A stretch of 42,840 nucleotides of DNA from AP-16 sp036395835. GTDB taxonomy: Bacteria > Pseudomonadota > Alphaproteobacteria > Rhizobiales > Xanthobacteraceae. The first letter of the stretch is position 1. The number at the start of each line of letters is the position of its first letter. Position numbers and translations under genes: made by a program. Of the stretch, positions 17,030-25,889 are shown piece after piece. The notes beneath the pieces are model-generated. The model did no database searches. It was not told the origin of the DNA and was given only the letters and a program-made list of their open reading frames with translations. The stretch lies in the NCBI GenBank assembly GCA_036395835.1, contig DASWCW010000218.1, positions 1 to 42,840 on the forward strand. Direction: 5' to 3'.

Positions 17030-18130
17030 TCAACGATCGGAGCTGGCTTGCTTGCGATCGCCGAACGCAGCCGACTGATCCTTGGTCTCCGATCCCTGAC
17101 AAGGCGTTTCGAGCGCGATGGATTTCTGATCGGCGACCGCCGTGTCCTGGTCGTGCGGCGCAAGCTCGCGCACGTCGAGCCACAACTCGCGGACGCCGAG
17201 CACGGCCAGAGTGACCGCGAACGGCAATACGTAATAGAACATCCGGAACAACAGCAGGCCCGCGAGCAGATCCTCCTTGTCGAACTGCCACAGCCCGATG
17301 AACATCGCCGCATCGAATACGCCGAGCCCACCGGGCGAGGTGCTGGCGAATCCGAGCAGCGTCGCCATCACGAAGATGACCGCAAGCGTGACGAAAGGGA
17401 TATGCGGCTCGCTCGGCATCAACACGAACATGGCGAGCGCACAGCAGCCGAGATCGATGATTCCGATCAGGATCTGCAGCAGGGTCAGCGGACCGCCCGG
17501 AAGCGTCACCTGCCAATTGCTGCGGCCGATCTGCCGCGGCGCCAGCCACACCCAGCCGACGTAGATCGCAAGCACCAGCAGAATGCCGGCCGCCAGAGTA
17601 CGATTGAGCCAGACCGGCAGCTGGTCGATGGCGCTCGCGGCGTTCGGATCGTAGGCGATGCCCAGACCGAGCACGGTTGCGTTGCCCAGCCAGAAGGTCA
17701 GGCCGGCGACGAAGCAGATCTTGGCAACGTCGATCGCGGTGAGGCCCCAGACCGAATAGACGCGGTAGCGGACCGCCGCACCGGTGAAAACGCTCGCCCC
17801 GACATTGTGCCCGATCGAATAGCTGGTGAAGCCGGCGAGCGCGGCCACCCGGTAGGGGATCGTATTCCATCCGATCGTGCGCAACGCGAACAGGTCGTAG
17901 AACGTCAGCGTGAAATAGCCGGCCGCAACGAACAGCCCCGCCAGGAGCAGGTCGCGCAGCGGCGTCATTCGCACCGCCCGCATGACCTCTTTCACATCGA
18001 TGTCGTGGAGCATGCGATAGAGCGCGATCGCCGCGACCGCGATGATGGTGATGCTCAGCGCAATGCCGACCCGGTTCCAGCCGATCCATTTGTCGAACTG
18101 CCGCGCCACGGCGCGCAGCGGCTTGAGCAT
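17030..18130 (-). CDS. YbhN/UPF0104 family membrane protein (lysylphosphatidylglycerol synthase TM-like)
   Basis: The 366-residue polytopic protein has about eight membrane helices. Family hallmarks are FTSYSIGHNVGASVFTGAAV followed by RYR, and further on STSPGGLGVFDAAMF. These belong to the flippase-like domain of MprF and to stand-alone YbhN/UPF0104 proteins. It lacks the cytosolic lysyl-transferase domain, so it cannot itself make lysyl-PG; a lipid flippase or carrier role is inferred. The C-terminal 40 residues are polar and charged. The gene is followed by the PhoR-like gene after 37 bases. Confidence 0.85.
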   Translation of the reverse strand: MLKPLRAVARQFDKWIGWNRVGIALSITIIAVAAIALYRMLHDIDVKEVMRAVRMTPLRDLLLAGLFVAAGYFTLTFYDLFALRTIGWNTIPYRVAALAGFTSYSIGHNVGASVFTGAAVRYRVYSVWGLTAIDVAKICFVAGLTFWLGNATVLGLGIAYDPNAASAIDQLPVWLNRTLAAGILLVLAIYVGWVWLAPRQIGRSNWQVTLPGGPLTLLQILIGIIDLGCCALAMFVLMPSEPHIPFVTLAVIFVMATLLGFASTSPGGLGVFDAAMFIGLWQFDKEDLLAGLLLFRMFYYVLPFAVTLAVLGVRELWLDVRELAPHDQDTAVADQKSIALETPCQGSETKDQSAAFGDRKQASSDR

Positions 18131-18349
18131 TTCATTCCCCGATGGACGTTTTTTGGCTTTGGACCTCGGCCGGGGTCCCCGGTCAGGTAGCGGGCGCCGT
18201 GACCCCTAGCAGAACTCCCGCGGCGGCGTCGAGGGCCGGACCGTTCGTGCGCCGGGCAGACCCGCGAGCTCTGGGCGAAACGCTTGCTGATCCCGATCTG
18301 CTTGCCGCCCGAGCCGCGGGTCGGAGCGCGCATCGTTGCGAAAATACTC

Positions 18350-19801
18350 TCAGCCGCCGACCCGCCCGGCCTGCTTGCCGACCGCATTGAACCGCGCCTT
18401 CTGCGAGTCGGTGAGCGAGCCGTAAAAGCTTTGCAACGCCGGACGCACCATGTCCGCGGCATCGAGCATCGCGCCGAGCCGCTGCTGCATGGCGGCGAGC
18501 CGGTCGGGCGGGTTGCCGGGAGTGTCGGCCGGGCAAGCGTCGCGCAGGATTTGCACCGCTCGCGCGGCCGCCGTTCTGAGCTCGTCGAGCGCGCCGCGCT
18601 GGACATCCGTCGGCCGAACCACGTTCTCGAGCCGATCCACCGTTTGCACCGAGAGGCCGCCCGGATGATCGGTGCAGATCTGCGGGACGAACTCGTTCTC
18701 TCCGCTGGCCGAGCCGGCCGCGTCGTCCTCGCCGGCCGGCTGCGATGCGGTCACATGGAACCGGGCCTTTTGCGCTTGGCTCAGCGGGTCGTAAAATTTC
18801 TCGAGCGCGGGGCGAACGAGTTCGATCGCCTGCAACATCGCGCGCACGCGCTCCTGCATCGCCTCGAGCCGCCCTACGGGCGTTTTCGGCGCTTCGATGG
18901 GGCAAGCGGATTTCAGCGCGCGTGCAGCGGCGGCGGCGGCGGCCTGAAGATCCTTGAGCGCGATGCGTTGCTCGCGCGTGAGCCCGACGCTCTGCGCGAT
19001 GCGCAGGATCGGCCATTGACTCAAGGCCGGCGTTCGGTCGCCGCAGATCTGGGCGAATTCGCGCGATTGCCCTTCAAGCCCGAGCACCCCTGCCCGGCTT
19101 CGGTCCTCGGAACTCGGAAGGTCCGCCTCGGCGGCGGCGACGATCTCTTCGCGCGCGCGCTCGGGTTCGGCGTCCGCCCAAAAAATCCCCTCGAACAAAT
19201 CGTCATAGGCGAAAGCCCAGAATGCCTCGCCATAGTCGAAGGAATCGAAGGGCCAAAACACGTAAGCGAAAATGTCATCGTAGGCGTAGGGCCAGAACAC
19301 CGGCCCGAACCAGCCGATGAATCCGCCATATTGATGCTTGGCGTGATCGCCCCCGAACCGTCCCGGCGATCCCGGCCGCGTGAAGGGCCAGCCGGCGAAC
19401 AATCCGGCAGCACCCCCATGGAACTGCAACACGGGGCGCGAGCGGACCGTGTCGGTTTTGGATCGAACGTTCGCCTGGGCTTTGTGCGAATGGGCCTTTT
19501 TCGCCCGGGACGATTTGGTGCGAGCGGACGCGTGCTTCGAGGCGCCTTTAGGACTCTGGGTCTTTTGACTCTGCGTCTTCTGACTCTGCGTCTTCTGACC
19601 CTGCGTCTTATGAGTCTGTGCCGTGGCGAAGCCGGGCGAGGCCGCAGATCGCCCGGCATCGGCGCGCGGCGGCGCGGATGCATGGACCTGCAAGGCGGCG
19701 GCCGGAGGCTTCGATTGCGCGACGAGCGGCGCCATCGCGGTCGCGACCGAGACCACAAGCGCGCCCAGACTCGTTGCAGCCCCGCCCATCCCCGCTCCCA
19801 A
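18350..19801 (-). CDS. Secreted protein with two Spy/CpxP-like LTXXQ domains
   Basis: The protein has 483 residues. An N-terminal hydrophobic leader is followed by a basic Ser/Lys/Gln linker (with a 5-residue tandem repeat QSQKT), then an aromatic, acidic central segment (FWPYAYDDIFAYVFWPFDSF). Two homologous helical domains follow, about residues 255-365 and 385-475. Each has the pattern C..DRL..M..RL..ML...VRPAL..FY..L...QKARF, the LTXXQ layout of periplasmic Spy/CpxP chaperones. The family is known for ATP-independent chaperoning and for envelope or metal stress. Downstream, 219 bases hold no gene before the YbhN-like gene. Confidence 0.75.
   Translation of the reverse strand: MGAGMGGAATSLGALVVSVATAMAPLVAQSKPPAAALQVHASAPPRADAGRSAASPGFATAQTHKTQGQKTQSQKTQSQKTQSPKGASKHASARTKSSRAKKAHSHKAQANVRSKTDTVRSRPVLQFHGGAAGLFAGWPFTRPGSPGRFGGDHAKHQYGGFIGWFGPVFWPYAYDDIFAYVFWPFDSFDYGEAFWAFAYDDLFEGIFWADAEPERAREEIVAAAEADLPSSEDRSRAGVLGLEGQSREFAQICGDRTPALSQWPILRIAQSVGLTREQRIALKDLQAAAAAAARALKSACPIEAPKTPVGRLEAMQERVRAMLQAIELVRPALEKFYDPLSQAQKARFHVTASQPAGEDDAAGSASGENEFVPQICTDHPGGLSVQTVDRLENVVRPTDVQRGALDELRTAAARAVQILRDACPADTPGNPPDRLAAMQQRLGAMLDAADMVRPALQSFYGSLTDSQKARFNAVGKQAGRVGG
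19553..19612. repeat. 15-base tandem repeat, four units, in-frame
   Basis: Four near-identical 15-base units (plus-strand ACTCTGCGTCTTCTG) encode the repeated pentapeptide QSQKT in the linker of the Spy-like protein. As the unit is a multiple of 3, copy-number change would only alter linker length. It is likely to be polymorphic between strains. Confidence 0.9.
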
Positions 19802-19836
19802 GCGCCCCCACGCGCCATGCAGGCCGGCTCGCCGTT

Positions 19837-20802
19837 TCAGTTCCGCAGCACGATGCAGCTGCCGCCGGCCGATTTCAAATTCGAGCAGAGCCTTTCGGCA
19901 CCCTCCCGAGTGTCGGCCCCGACCCGGATTCGAGTCCAGACCGCAGGTCCGCGGCCCGCGATCTTGCTGTGGATCAGCAGGGGCGGATGGCCGCCGAGAA
20001 TGGCAGGATATTGCTTCTGCAGCGAGTCATAGCTTGCAAGCGCGCGCGCTTCCGACCAATTGCCGGCCAGCTGAATCCCCCAGGCGGGCGGTTTCGGCCC
20101 TGCCGGAACAACCGGCTTGGAGGGGGTAAACAGCTTGGCAACTTGCGGGCAGGGCACCGCGGGCAGCACCACCTTCTCGTGCGGTTCCCCCGCGCGCCAC
20201 GCCTCAGCCGGATAGCCGGTGATCGCCATGACATAAGCCCGGGTCTCGCCCGGCAAGCTCGCCTGTCCGGCCAGCCAAGCCTGAACCCGGCCGGGACCGG
20301 CATTATAGGCGGCGGCGGCAAGGCCGAGATTGCCGAATTGAGCTCGCAGCTCCCGCAGGAAGGCGGCCGATTGCGGCAAGGCCTGGATCGGATCGAACGG
20401 GTCCGCCAAGCCGCGCCAAAGCGCGGTCTTCGGCATGAATTGCGCAACGCCCTGCGCTCCCTTGCGGCTCACCGCACGCGGATCGAACCGGCTCTCCTGC
20501 CAAATCAGGCGCGTGAAGAACTCGACCGGCAGTTCGTTGGCAGCCGCCGCGGATTGCACGGCCAGGCAGATCGATTCCCGGCTCGGCGGCTCGCCCGGGG
20601 CCGGCGATTGCGGCTTGGCGGCGCCTGGCATCGGCCCGATGGGGACCGGCCTTTGTGCCGATGAGTCCGGCTCCGCCGAGCGGGTGACGGTCGGCGGCGC
20701 GGCTCCGGGAGAGGGTCCGGAACTCTCCTCAGCCGGTGCGGAAATAATGGGCCCGGCGAGGCACAGAGCGAACAGCCAGGAGGTCCAGGCGGGCGCGCGC
20801 AT
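19837..20802 (-). CDS. Lytic transglycosylase (SLT domain) with C-terminal SPOR-like domain
   Basis: The protein has 321 residues with a signal peptide (WLFALCLAGPIISAPAEE) and a Pro-rich linker. The SLT/lysozyme-like domain spans about 77-200, with ESRFDP (catalytic Glu103), GAQGVAQFMP and AAAYNAGPGRVQAWL. The last 80 residues (WGIQLAGNWSEARALASYDS ... GPAVWTRIRVGADTREGAER) have the pattern of a SPOR domain, which binds denuded peptidoglycan. The enzyme cleaves glycan strands in the periplasm, forming 1,6-anhydromuropeptides. The stop of the DUF459 gene lies 8 bases upstream of its start, so the two are probably co-transcribed. Confidence 0.88.
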   Translation of the reverse strand: MRAPAWTSWLFALCLAGPIISAPAEESSGPSPGAAPPTVTRSAEPDSSAQRPVPIGPMPGAAKPQSPAPGEPPSRESICLAVQSAAAANELPVEFFTRLIWQESRFDPRAVSRKGAQGVAQFMPKTALWRGLADPFDPIQALPQSAAFLRELRAQFGNLGLAAAAYNAGPGRVQAWLAGQASLPGETRAYVMAITGYPAEAWRAGEPHEKVVLPAVPCPQVAKLFTPSKPVVPAGPKPPAWGIQLAGNWSEARALASYDSLQKQYPAILGGHPPLLIHSKIAGRGPAVWTRIRVGADTREGAERLCSNLKSAGGSCIVLRN

Positions 20803-20810
20803 GGCCGGCT

Positions 20811-22070
20811 TCAGCGCGCATTCTCTCCCGACTTGCGGCTCGCGCCGCGTGGCCGCGGCTTGCCGGACCCGGGCGCGACATCGGAGCTTTCCTGCGTACG
20901 ACTGGAGCTTTCCTGGGCAAAACCAGGGCTTTCCTGGCCTCGGGGCCAGCTGAAGTCGTCGGCCCGACCTCGGGCCGGCGCCGCCGGCTCGCCGCCGAGA
21001 AGGCGCGCGTCGGACGAAGAACGCTCGGGATTCGCCGCTCCCAAAAGCGCGTCGCCCTTGCCGGGCGGCGGCGCCAGCGGCACCACCGGCCCCGCAACCG
21101 GCCGTTCGTTGGGCTTCATCGGCGGGGGATTATTTCCTCGCGCGGCGACCGGCGGTTCGGCAGGGCCGGGGTGTAGCACGGTGCGGCCGATCTCCCGTTC
21201 CAGGTTGAGCGCGAGCTTGCGTGCGCCCGGTTTGGTGAAATTGAGCCCGTCGGCAGCGCGCAGTAGGCGCGTCTGTCCGTTCACGTCGGGTCCCCGCATG
21301 GTGAAATCCCCGTCCTCATCGACGAAAGCATCCCAGACATCGATGTACCCGATTCCGCCCTTTTCCGCATGCTCGCGAAAGACATCGTTGAGGAAGCCGA
21401 CGTCGGCGGCGCGAACGTTCTTGGCGGGCGGCAGCCCTACCCAGAACACCGGAACGCCCTTGCTCTTGAGCACCGAGATCGCCTCGTCGATCTCCTTACC
21501 ATAGGCCTCGACCCATTCCTTGGACCGAAAGCCGAACGGGCCGGCTTTCGTGCCGTCGCCTTTGCCGGACGGCGCGCACGGCTGCAGGGAGCGCCGGTCG
21601 TTCATGCCGATCATGATGGCGACGAAAGCCGGTTTTTCGTTGGCAAGGCTTTGCTCCAGCCATTTGCGCAGCTCGCCCTTGCACTGATCGATCAAGCCGG
21701 TCGATGGCCGCGCCTTGCGGACCACGCCGATGTCGCTCGATTCGGCATAGGCCTGCTCGAGCCCATAGGCGAGCCATTCGGCCATGGAATCGCCGATCAC
21801 GATCCCGGTCTTCGCCGGGGTGACCTCGGATTTCTGCGGGGGTGGCGGTGCCGTGATGTTCGCCGGCTCGCGCTCCCGCGGCTGCCGGTACCGCGGCGCT
21901 CTCGGCTCGGGCGCGGGCCGCCCGAAGAACCAGGGATTATTGCCGAAAAACGGGAAGCCGAAACCGCGATATTGTGCTTGTGCCGGCTGCCACAGGCCCG
22001 CCCCGGCAAGGAGCAGCACCCCCGCCAGGCTTCGCGCAATGGCCGCTTTGCCCACCCGAATGGAAACCAT
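20811..22070 (-). CDS. SGNH-hydrolase-like exported protein (DUF459 family)
   Basis: The protein has 419 residues from ATG 22070. A signal peptide (AIARSLAGVLLLAGAGLWQP) precedes a Pro/Arg-rich linker and the SGNH domain: block I IVIGDSMAEWLAYGL (Ser nucleophile), IMIGMNDRRSL (block III Asn) and the late motif AADGLNFTKPGARKLA. In classic SGNH hydrolases the late motif is DxxH; here the histidine position is Asn, so the triad is incomplete, which may be usual in rhizobial DUF459 members. A long Pro/Ala/Arg tail follows. The frame is open to 22607, but that extension lacks similarity and covers the neighbouring gene. It probably acts on envelope sugars or esters; the substrate is unknown. Confidence 0.8.
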   Translation of the reverse strand: MVSIRVGKAAIARSLAGVLLLAGAGLWQPAQAQYRGFGFPFFGNNPWFFGRPAPEPRAPRYRQPREREPANITAPPPPQKSEVTPAKTGIVIGDSMAEWLAYGLEQAYAESSDIGVVRKARPSTGLIDQCKGELRKWLEQSLANEKPAFVAIMIGMNDRRSLQPCAPSGKGDGTKAGPFGFRSKEWVEAYGKEIDEAISVLKSKGVPVFWVGLPPAKNVRAADVGFLNDVFREHAEKGGIGYIDVWDAFVDEDGDFTMRGPDVNGQTRLLRAADGLNFTKPGARKLALNLEREIGRTVLHPGPAEPPVAARGNNPPPMKPNERPVAGPVVPLAPPPGKGDALLGAANPERSSSDARLLGGEPAAPARGRADDFSWPRGQESPGFAQESSSRTQESSDVAPGSGKPRPRGASRKSGENAR

Positions 22071-22274
22071 GCTGCTTTCGCGAAGGTTCGTCCCGATTCC
22101 CGGTTGTCGCTCGGGACACCCGAAGCAACGTCGATTCGAGGCTCCGGGTTCCGCCGCGGGGGCGACTTCGGACCCGAGCGCCGCGCCCGGACGGACGGGC
22201 GCTTGCGCATTTGCACCGAAGATGCGCCGGCCTATTCTGGAGCATAGATGCGATCGGCAAGCACGAGGCGATAT

Positions 22275-22637
22275 ATGGCAAGTGTCACGTTCACGCCGCC
22301 CCGGCAGTGGGAGGACTGGGCCAGTTGGCTGCTGGGTTTCTGGTTGCTGCTGTCGCCCTGGATCCTGCACTTCGAGGATCAGAGCGCGGCGATGCAGAAC
22401 GCCGTCATTCTCGGCTTCGTGCTGATCTTGGCCGAAGTGATCACGCTTTCGGCGTTTCAGGTCTGGGAGGAATGGATCAACGTGGCGCTCGGAGCCTGGC
22501 TTCTTGTCTCGCCCTGGGTGCTGCGCGGGGTCGGGCTGGAGGCGACCACGGATTTCGTCATCGTCGGGCTGTCGGTGATCGCGCTGGCGGGCTATGAAAT
22601 GTGGCACTTCGGCAGCGCGCGCAAGCCGAAGGGCTGA
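22275..22637 (+). CDS. SPW-repeat integral membrane protein
   Basis: This 120-residue protein has four hydrophobic helices and two SPW repeats: WLLGFWLLLSPWIL near the start and GAWLLVSPWVL in the second half. Each is preceded by W(E)DW/EEW. It starts at ATG 22275 (MASVTFTPPRQWED) behind GAGGCG. The family's function is unknown. The gene is transcribed divergently from the DUF459 gene and convergently with the large fusion protein gene. Confidence 0.85.
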   Translation: MASVTFTPPRQWEDWASWLLGFWLLLSPWILHFEDQSAAMQNAVILGFVLILAEVITLSAFQVWEEWINVALGAWLLVSPWVLRGVGLEATTDFVIVGLSVIALAGYEMWHFGSARKPKG

Positions 22638-22688
22638 AAGCCGCGGGCAAACGGGGCGCTGCGCTACTGCGGCGCTGTGGCGTCCGAT

Positions 22689-25337
22689 CTAACGCGCGCC
22701 GATGATCACCGGAATGCGCTCGATCTGCGCATGCATCGCGTTGTTGTTGACGAGGATCTCGGCCAGGACCGTGTAGCTCCCGGCCGGCAGCCTGCCGTCG
22801 AGCGGGATTGAAAAGGTCAAATCCTCCTGCGGGCGCGCGACGCCGGCGAGCGCGACGCGGCCTTGGGCATCGATCACCGCGTACCGGCATTCGGGCGCGG
22901 CGCGCTTGACGAGGATCGGATCGATCGCTGCCGTCGCCTGCCGCACGATGCGGTAGTCGCGCATGAATTTCATTACGGTCTCGATCTCGGCCGAGATGCG
23001 CAAGCCGCCGCTCTCGCGCTCGGCCTTGACGACATAGCCGCGGCGCGGAATGGCGTAGACGTCGTAGGAGCCCACGCCCAGCGGATAGCTGAGGTCCCGG
23101 AATGCTTCGAGCGTGGCGCGCTCGTCCGACCAGCTCTTGAGCCGGTACGGCCCGTTGGTCACGAGGAAGTGCCCGTGCTCGCGGTAGAATGCCGACAGCG
23201 CTGCCCAGCGCTTGCGCGCGTCCTCGGCGCTCACCAGCGGCTGCAGAACCTCGGGCCGATACGCTTCGCGCTCGAATTGTTCGACCAGCGCGGCGAGCCG
23301 CACCTTGATGTCATCGGCGCGGACGAGATCGAGCCAGGGGACGCCGCGGCGGACGGCTTCCTCTTTGGAGAACGCCGCCCAGCCGCGGGAGACCGCCTCC
23401 TCCATGAGCGCGAGCAAATGCCAGGGCAGCGTGCTCCAGGGCGGCGCGAACGCCGCGTCCTGCTCGGGATCGTCCGGGGGAACATCGAGATATACCTCGA
23501 CGATGAACAGCTCGCGGACGAAATTGACGTCGCCGATTCGGAACGATTTCGATGCGGTGTCGACGCCTGCGATCCGCACCGCTGCGAGCCGCTGCCGAAG
23601 CGGCGCGGTCGCCGCGGCAACGACCGGATCATAACGGGAATCGGCTTCGCCGCGAGCGGCCCAGCGGTAGGCGAAACTATACGCATAGAGCAGATCCGCG
23701 GTTGTCGTGCGCGTGCCGTCATGGAACGCGGAGCCCATCGCCTTGTAGGTCAATTTCAAGCGCGCAGTCCGCCCCGGTCCCGCCGGCTGCAGGCGGCCGG
23801 TCGAAAGCTCGGGGACGAGGGCTTCTTCCGGAATGCTTTGGACCTCGGGAACCGCCGCGCTCGGCCGCGCGGGGGCGCGGCGCTCGACGATCGGCTCGGC
23901 AAGAATCGACAGGCTGACGAAGGTGTAGACCACCATCAGGGCGGTCAGCGGCACCTGCGAGCGCAGCGCGGCGCGGCGCACGGGAAGCAACTGATGCGCC
24001 CGCACGTCGGCCAGATAGACCGCGGCGATGTGGCCGAGCACGATCGAGCTCACCGCGGCGTACCAGGCGAACCGCGCGCCGACCAACGCGATGTCGACGC
24101 GATAACCGGCCGTGCCGAACAAATTCCAGCCGTAGCCGAACGGATCGGACGCGAGCGGGATGATGTATTGGCCCTGCGTGAGCAGATACACCAGATAATG
24201 CGCGAGGTGATACGCGATCGCGATCGGCACCAGCGTGAATACGAATCCGCGCGCGATTTCCCGCGGCGAAAGGTTCCCGGCGACCACGCTCATGACGGCG
24301 CTCACCCCGAGATAGGCGCCGAGAAACAAACCCCAGAACCCGAGGAGACCGGCGGTCCTGACGAGGAGGGAAGCGAATTCGCCGGCGCCCGGCACGAGGC
24401 CGACGAGCGTGCGCTCGAGCTCGCTCCATTCGGGCGTGGTCAGCAGGCCATCGTAGAGGACGCTCGCGAGCACCAGCAGCACGAAGGCGACCATCGAGCC
24501 GGAAGCGGGCTCGTTCGCGAGCAGACCGGCCCCGAACGGTCGCAACGCCAAGCCGCATCCGCCGGAGGAATCGCGAACGCTCGCTTCGGTCGGCGCGAAC
24601 CGCGCGAACAGGCCGAAGAAGACGGTGAAGACCTCACCGTGTCGCATCCAGCTGGTGCTGCCGAACAGGACCATCCCGGTCCAGGTGACAAGCGAATAGA
24701 GCACGGCCAGCCAAGCGATGTTGGCGGGCACGGCCGGGCTCGGAAACACGAGCTCGGTCCAGGAAACGGCGAACAGCAGCAGGAGCGCCGGCCATGCCCC
24801 GAGCGCGCCGGGATAGGGCAGCCCAAGCGCGACGCCGCGGCCGGCGAGCGCGTGCGCGCGCCGGTCGGCCCAGTCGAACAGCGTTCGCCACGGATTGATG
24901 AGCGCCCAGAAGTCGCCGACGAACGCCGAGAGCGTCGCGAGCCCGACCCAAAAGATGATCCAGACCAGCGTCGGCGCGAGGTTCTGATAGGGGTTCTGGC
25001 TGCCGAAGAATCCGGCGATCACCGTCAAGATCAGCAGGGCGACGGCGATCAGCCTGAGAACGAGCGCAACAGCCGGATGCGCGATCCATCGCCCAAGCGC
25101 AGACGCAGTCAGATCGAGCCGCGGGTAACCCCGCGCGCCGGGCGCGTGGCGGGCGAACAGCCCGACGATGACGAACGACAGAACGACGGCGGCCGCGGTT
25201 CCGAACAGATAGAGCGAGAGCGGCAAGGGCAGATCGTAGCGCTGGCCGAAACCATGGGCCTGTGCCGGGCTTGCGAGCTCGCACAGCGCCGCCGAGGCAA
25301 GGATGAAGGCAAGTGCCGTGCGGCTTGCTCCGGTCAC
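22689..25337 (-). CDS. Polytopic membrane protein fused to a periplasmic family-5 solute-binding-like domain
   Basis: The protein has about 882 residues. GTG 25337 gives a clean signal peptide (ALAFILASAALCELASPAQA) before HGFGQRYDLPLPLSLYLFG. Residues about 30-500 contain 11-13 hydrophobic helices. Similar N-terminal parts in databases are often labelled fenitrothion hydrolase (recalled, not checked); the label should not be read as function. The C-terminal 370 residues are soluble and resemble SBP_bac_5: FHDGTRTTTADLLYAYSFAY mirrors WxDGxxxTAxDVxYS, and FLVTNGPYRLKSWS mirrors TGPYxLKSW. An Ig-like end follows (LPAGSYTVLAEILVNN). The frame continues 68 codons upstream through a palindromic repeat, which is unlikely to be coding. 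It is last in an apparent Liv-type operon. Confidence 0.7.
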   Translation of the reverse strand: MTGASRTALAFILASAALCELASPAQAHGFGQRYDLPLPLSLYLFGTAAAVVLSFVIVGLFARHAPGARGYPRLDLTASALGRWIAHPAVALVLRLIAVALLILTVIAGFFGSQNPYQNLAPTLVWIIFWVGLATLSAFVGDFWALINPWRTLFDWADRRAHALAGRGVALGLPYPGALGAWPALLLLFAVSWTELVFPSPAVPANIAWLAVLYSLVTWTGMVLFGSTSWMRHGEVFTVFFGLFARFAPTEASVRDSSGGCGLALRPFGAGLLANEPASGSMVAFVLLVLASVLYDGLLTTPEWSELERTLVGLVPGAGEFASLLVRTAGLLGFWGLFLGAYLGVSAVMSVVAGNLSPREIARGFVFTLVPIAIAYHLAHYLVYLLTQGQYIIPLASDPFGYGWNLFGTAGYRVDIALVGARFAWYAAVSSIVLGHIAAVYLADVRAHQLLPVRRAALRSQVPLTALMVVYTFVSLSILAEPIVERRAPARPSAAVPEVQSIPEEALVPELSTGRLQPAGPGRTARLKLTYKAMGSAFHDGTRTTTADLLYAYSFAYRWAARGEADSRYDPVVAAATAPLRQRLAAVRIAGVDTASKSFRIGDVNFVRELFIVEVYLDVPPDDPEQDAAFAPPWSTLPWHLLALMEEAVSRGWAAFSKEEAVRRGVPWLDLVRADDIKVRLAALVEQFEREAYRPEVLQPLVSAEDARKRWAALSAFYREHGHFLVTNGPYRLKSWSDERATLEAFRDLSYPLGVGSYDVYAIPRRGYVVKAERESGGLRISAEIETVMKFMRDYRIVRQATAAIDPILVKRAAPECRYAVIDAQGRVALAGVARPQEDLTFSIPLDGRLPAGSYTVLAEILVNNNAMHAQIERIPVIIGAR

Positions 25338-25465
25338 CTCTCCCGCTTGCGGGGGAGGTCGGCTCGCGCGTCGCGCGCGCGAGCCGGGAGGGGGCAAATC
25401 GCGCCTGCGCGAATCCGCCGGCCCCCTCCCCATCCCTCCCCCGCAAGCGAGGGAGCGAGGAGATT
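25335..25465. repeat. Dispersed palindromic repeat abutting a start codon
   Basis: Nested inverted repeats fill this stretch: CCTCTCCCGCTTGCGGGGGAGG at one end, a GGCTCGCGCG...CGCGCGAGCC stem, and GGGAGGGGG paired with CCCCTCCC further on. The other end repeats the CCCTCCCCCGCAAGCGAGGG theme. The same CCCTCTCCCGCAAGGGGAGAGG motif occurs at 38513-38535, so this is a dispersed element. Its edge provides the GGGAGAG before GTG 25337. Confidence 0.75.
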
Positions 25466-25497
25466 GTGGCTCCGCCCTGCCCTGCTGCACGGCCGCG

Positions 25498-25875
25498 CTA
25501 CCGCGGATAGACTTCGACATTGACGAGCGGCGCGTCCTCATGCGCGCGGGTGCCGGCGCCTTGCGCGTGCACGTGAATCGGGAATCTTCCCGTCGCTTGC
25601 GCGGTGAACGCCATCTCGGTCGCGCCGCCCGGCGCGACGCGCTTCTCGATGTCGTAGCCGTGCAGGTGCACGACGAGCACCCGATCGCTCGTCCACCGCA
25701 ATTTCACGACGTCGCCCTGTTTGACCCGGATCAGCCGCATGTTTTCTGCCACACGGCCGCGCTCGACCTTGAGATCGAACGTCAGCTCCGCGGCCCAGGC
25801 GGAAACCGCAGCACTGAACGCCATCAGTGACAGCGCCAGCACCGATCGGGCCACCATGAACGGCGTGCGGATCAC
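25498..25875 (-). CDS. Small exported cupredoxin-like protein without the copper cysteine
   Basis: The protein has 125 residues from GTG 25875 (GAGGGG 3 bases upstream); ATG 25857 is the alternative. A signal peptide (SVLALSLMAFSAAVSAWA) precedes one beta-rich domain with RVKQGDVVKLRWTSDRVLVV, HLHGYD, VAPGGATEMAFTA and GRFPIHVH. This is the cupredoxin layout seen in nitrosocyanin/CopC-neighbour proteins. The type-1 copper ligands Cys and Met are missing. Instead there are two HxH pairs (His70/72 and 101/103) plus His112, so a colourless Cu or other metal site is possible. It sits between an unknown exported protein and the large membrane fusion, on the same strand. Confidence 0.7.
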   Translation of the reverse strand: MIRTPFMVARSVLALSLMAFSAAVSAWAAELTFDLKVERGRVAENMRLIRVKQGDVVKLRWTSDRVLVVHLHGYDIEKRVAPGGATEMAFTAQATGRFPIHVHAQGAGTRAHEDAPLVNVEVYPR

Positions 25876-25889
25876 GGGCCCCTCGGCTG

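Noticed and set aside
22863..25523. Long open frame on the plus strand (886 codons)
   Set aside because: Its translation is extremely rich in Arg, Glu, Gln and Asp with no fold motif, the usual antisense shadow of a GC-rich membrane-protein gene. The minus strand here has clear helices and a signal peptide.
25338..25541. N-terminal extension of the large fusion protein to 25541
   Set aside because: The extra 68 codons run through a palindromic repeat and precede a clean signal peptide that would otherwise be buried.
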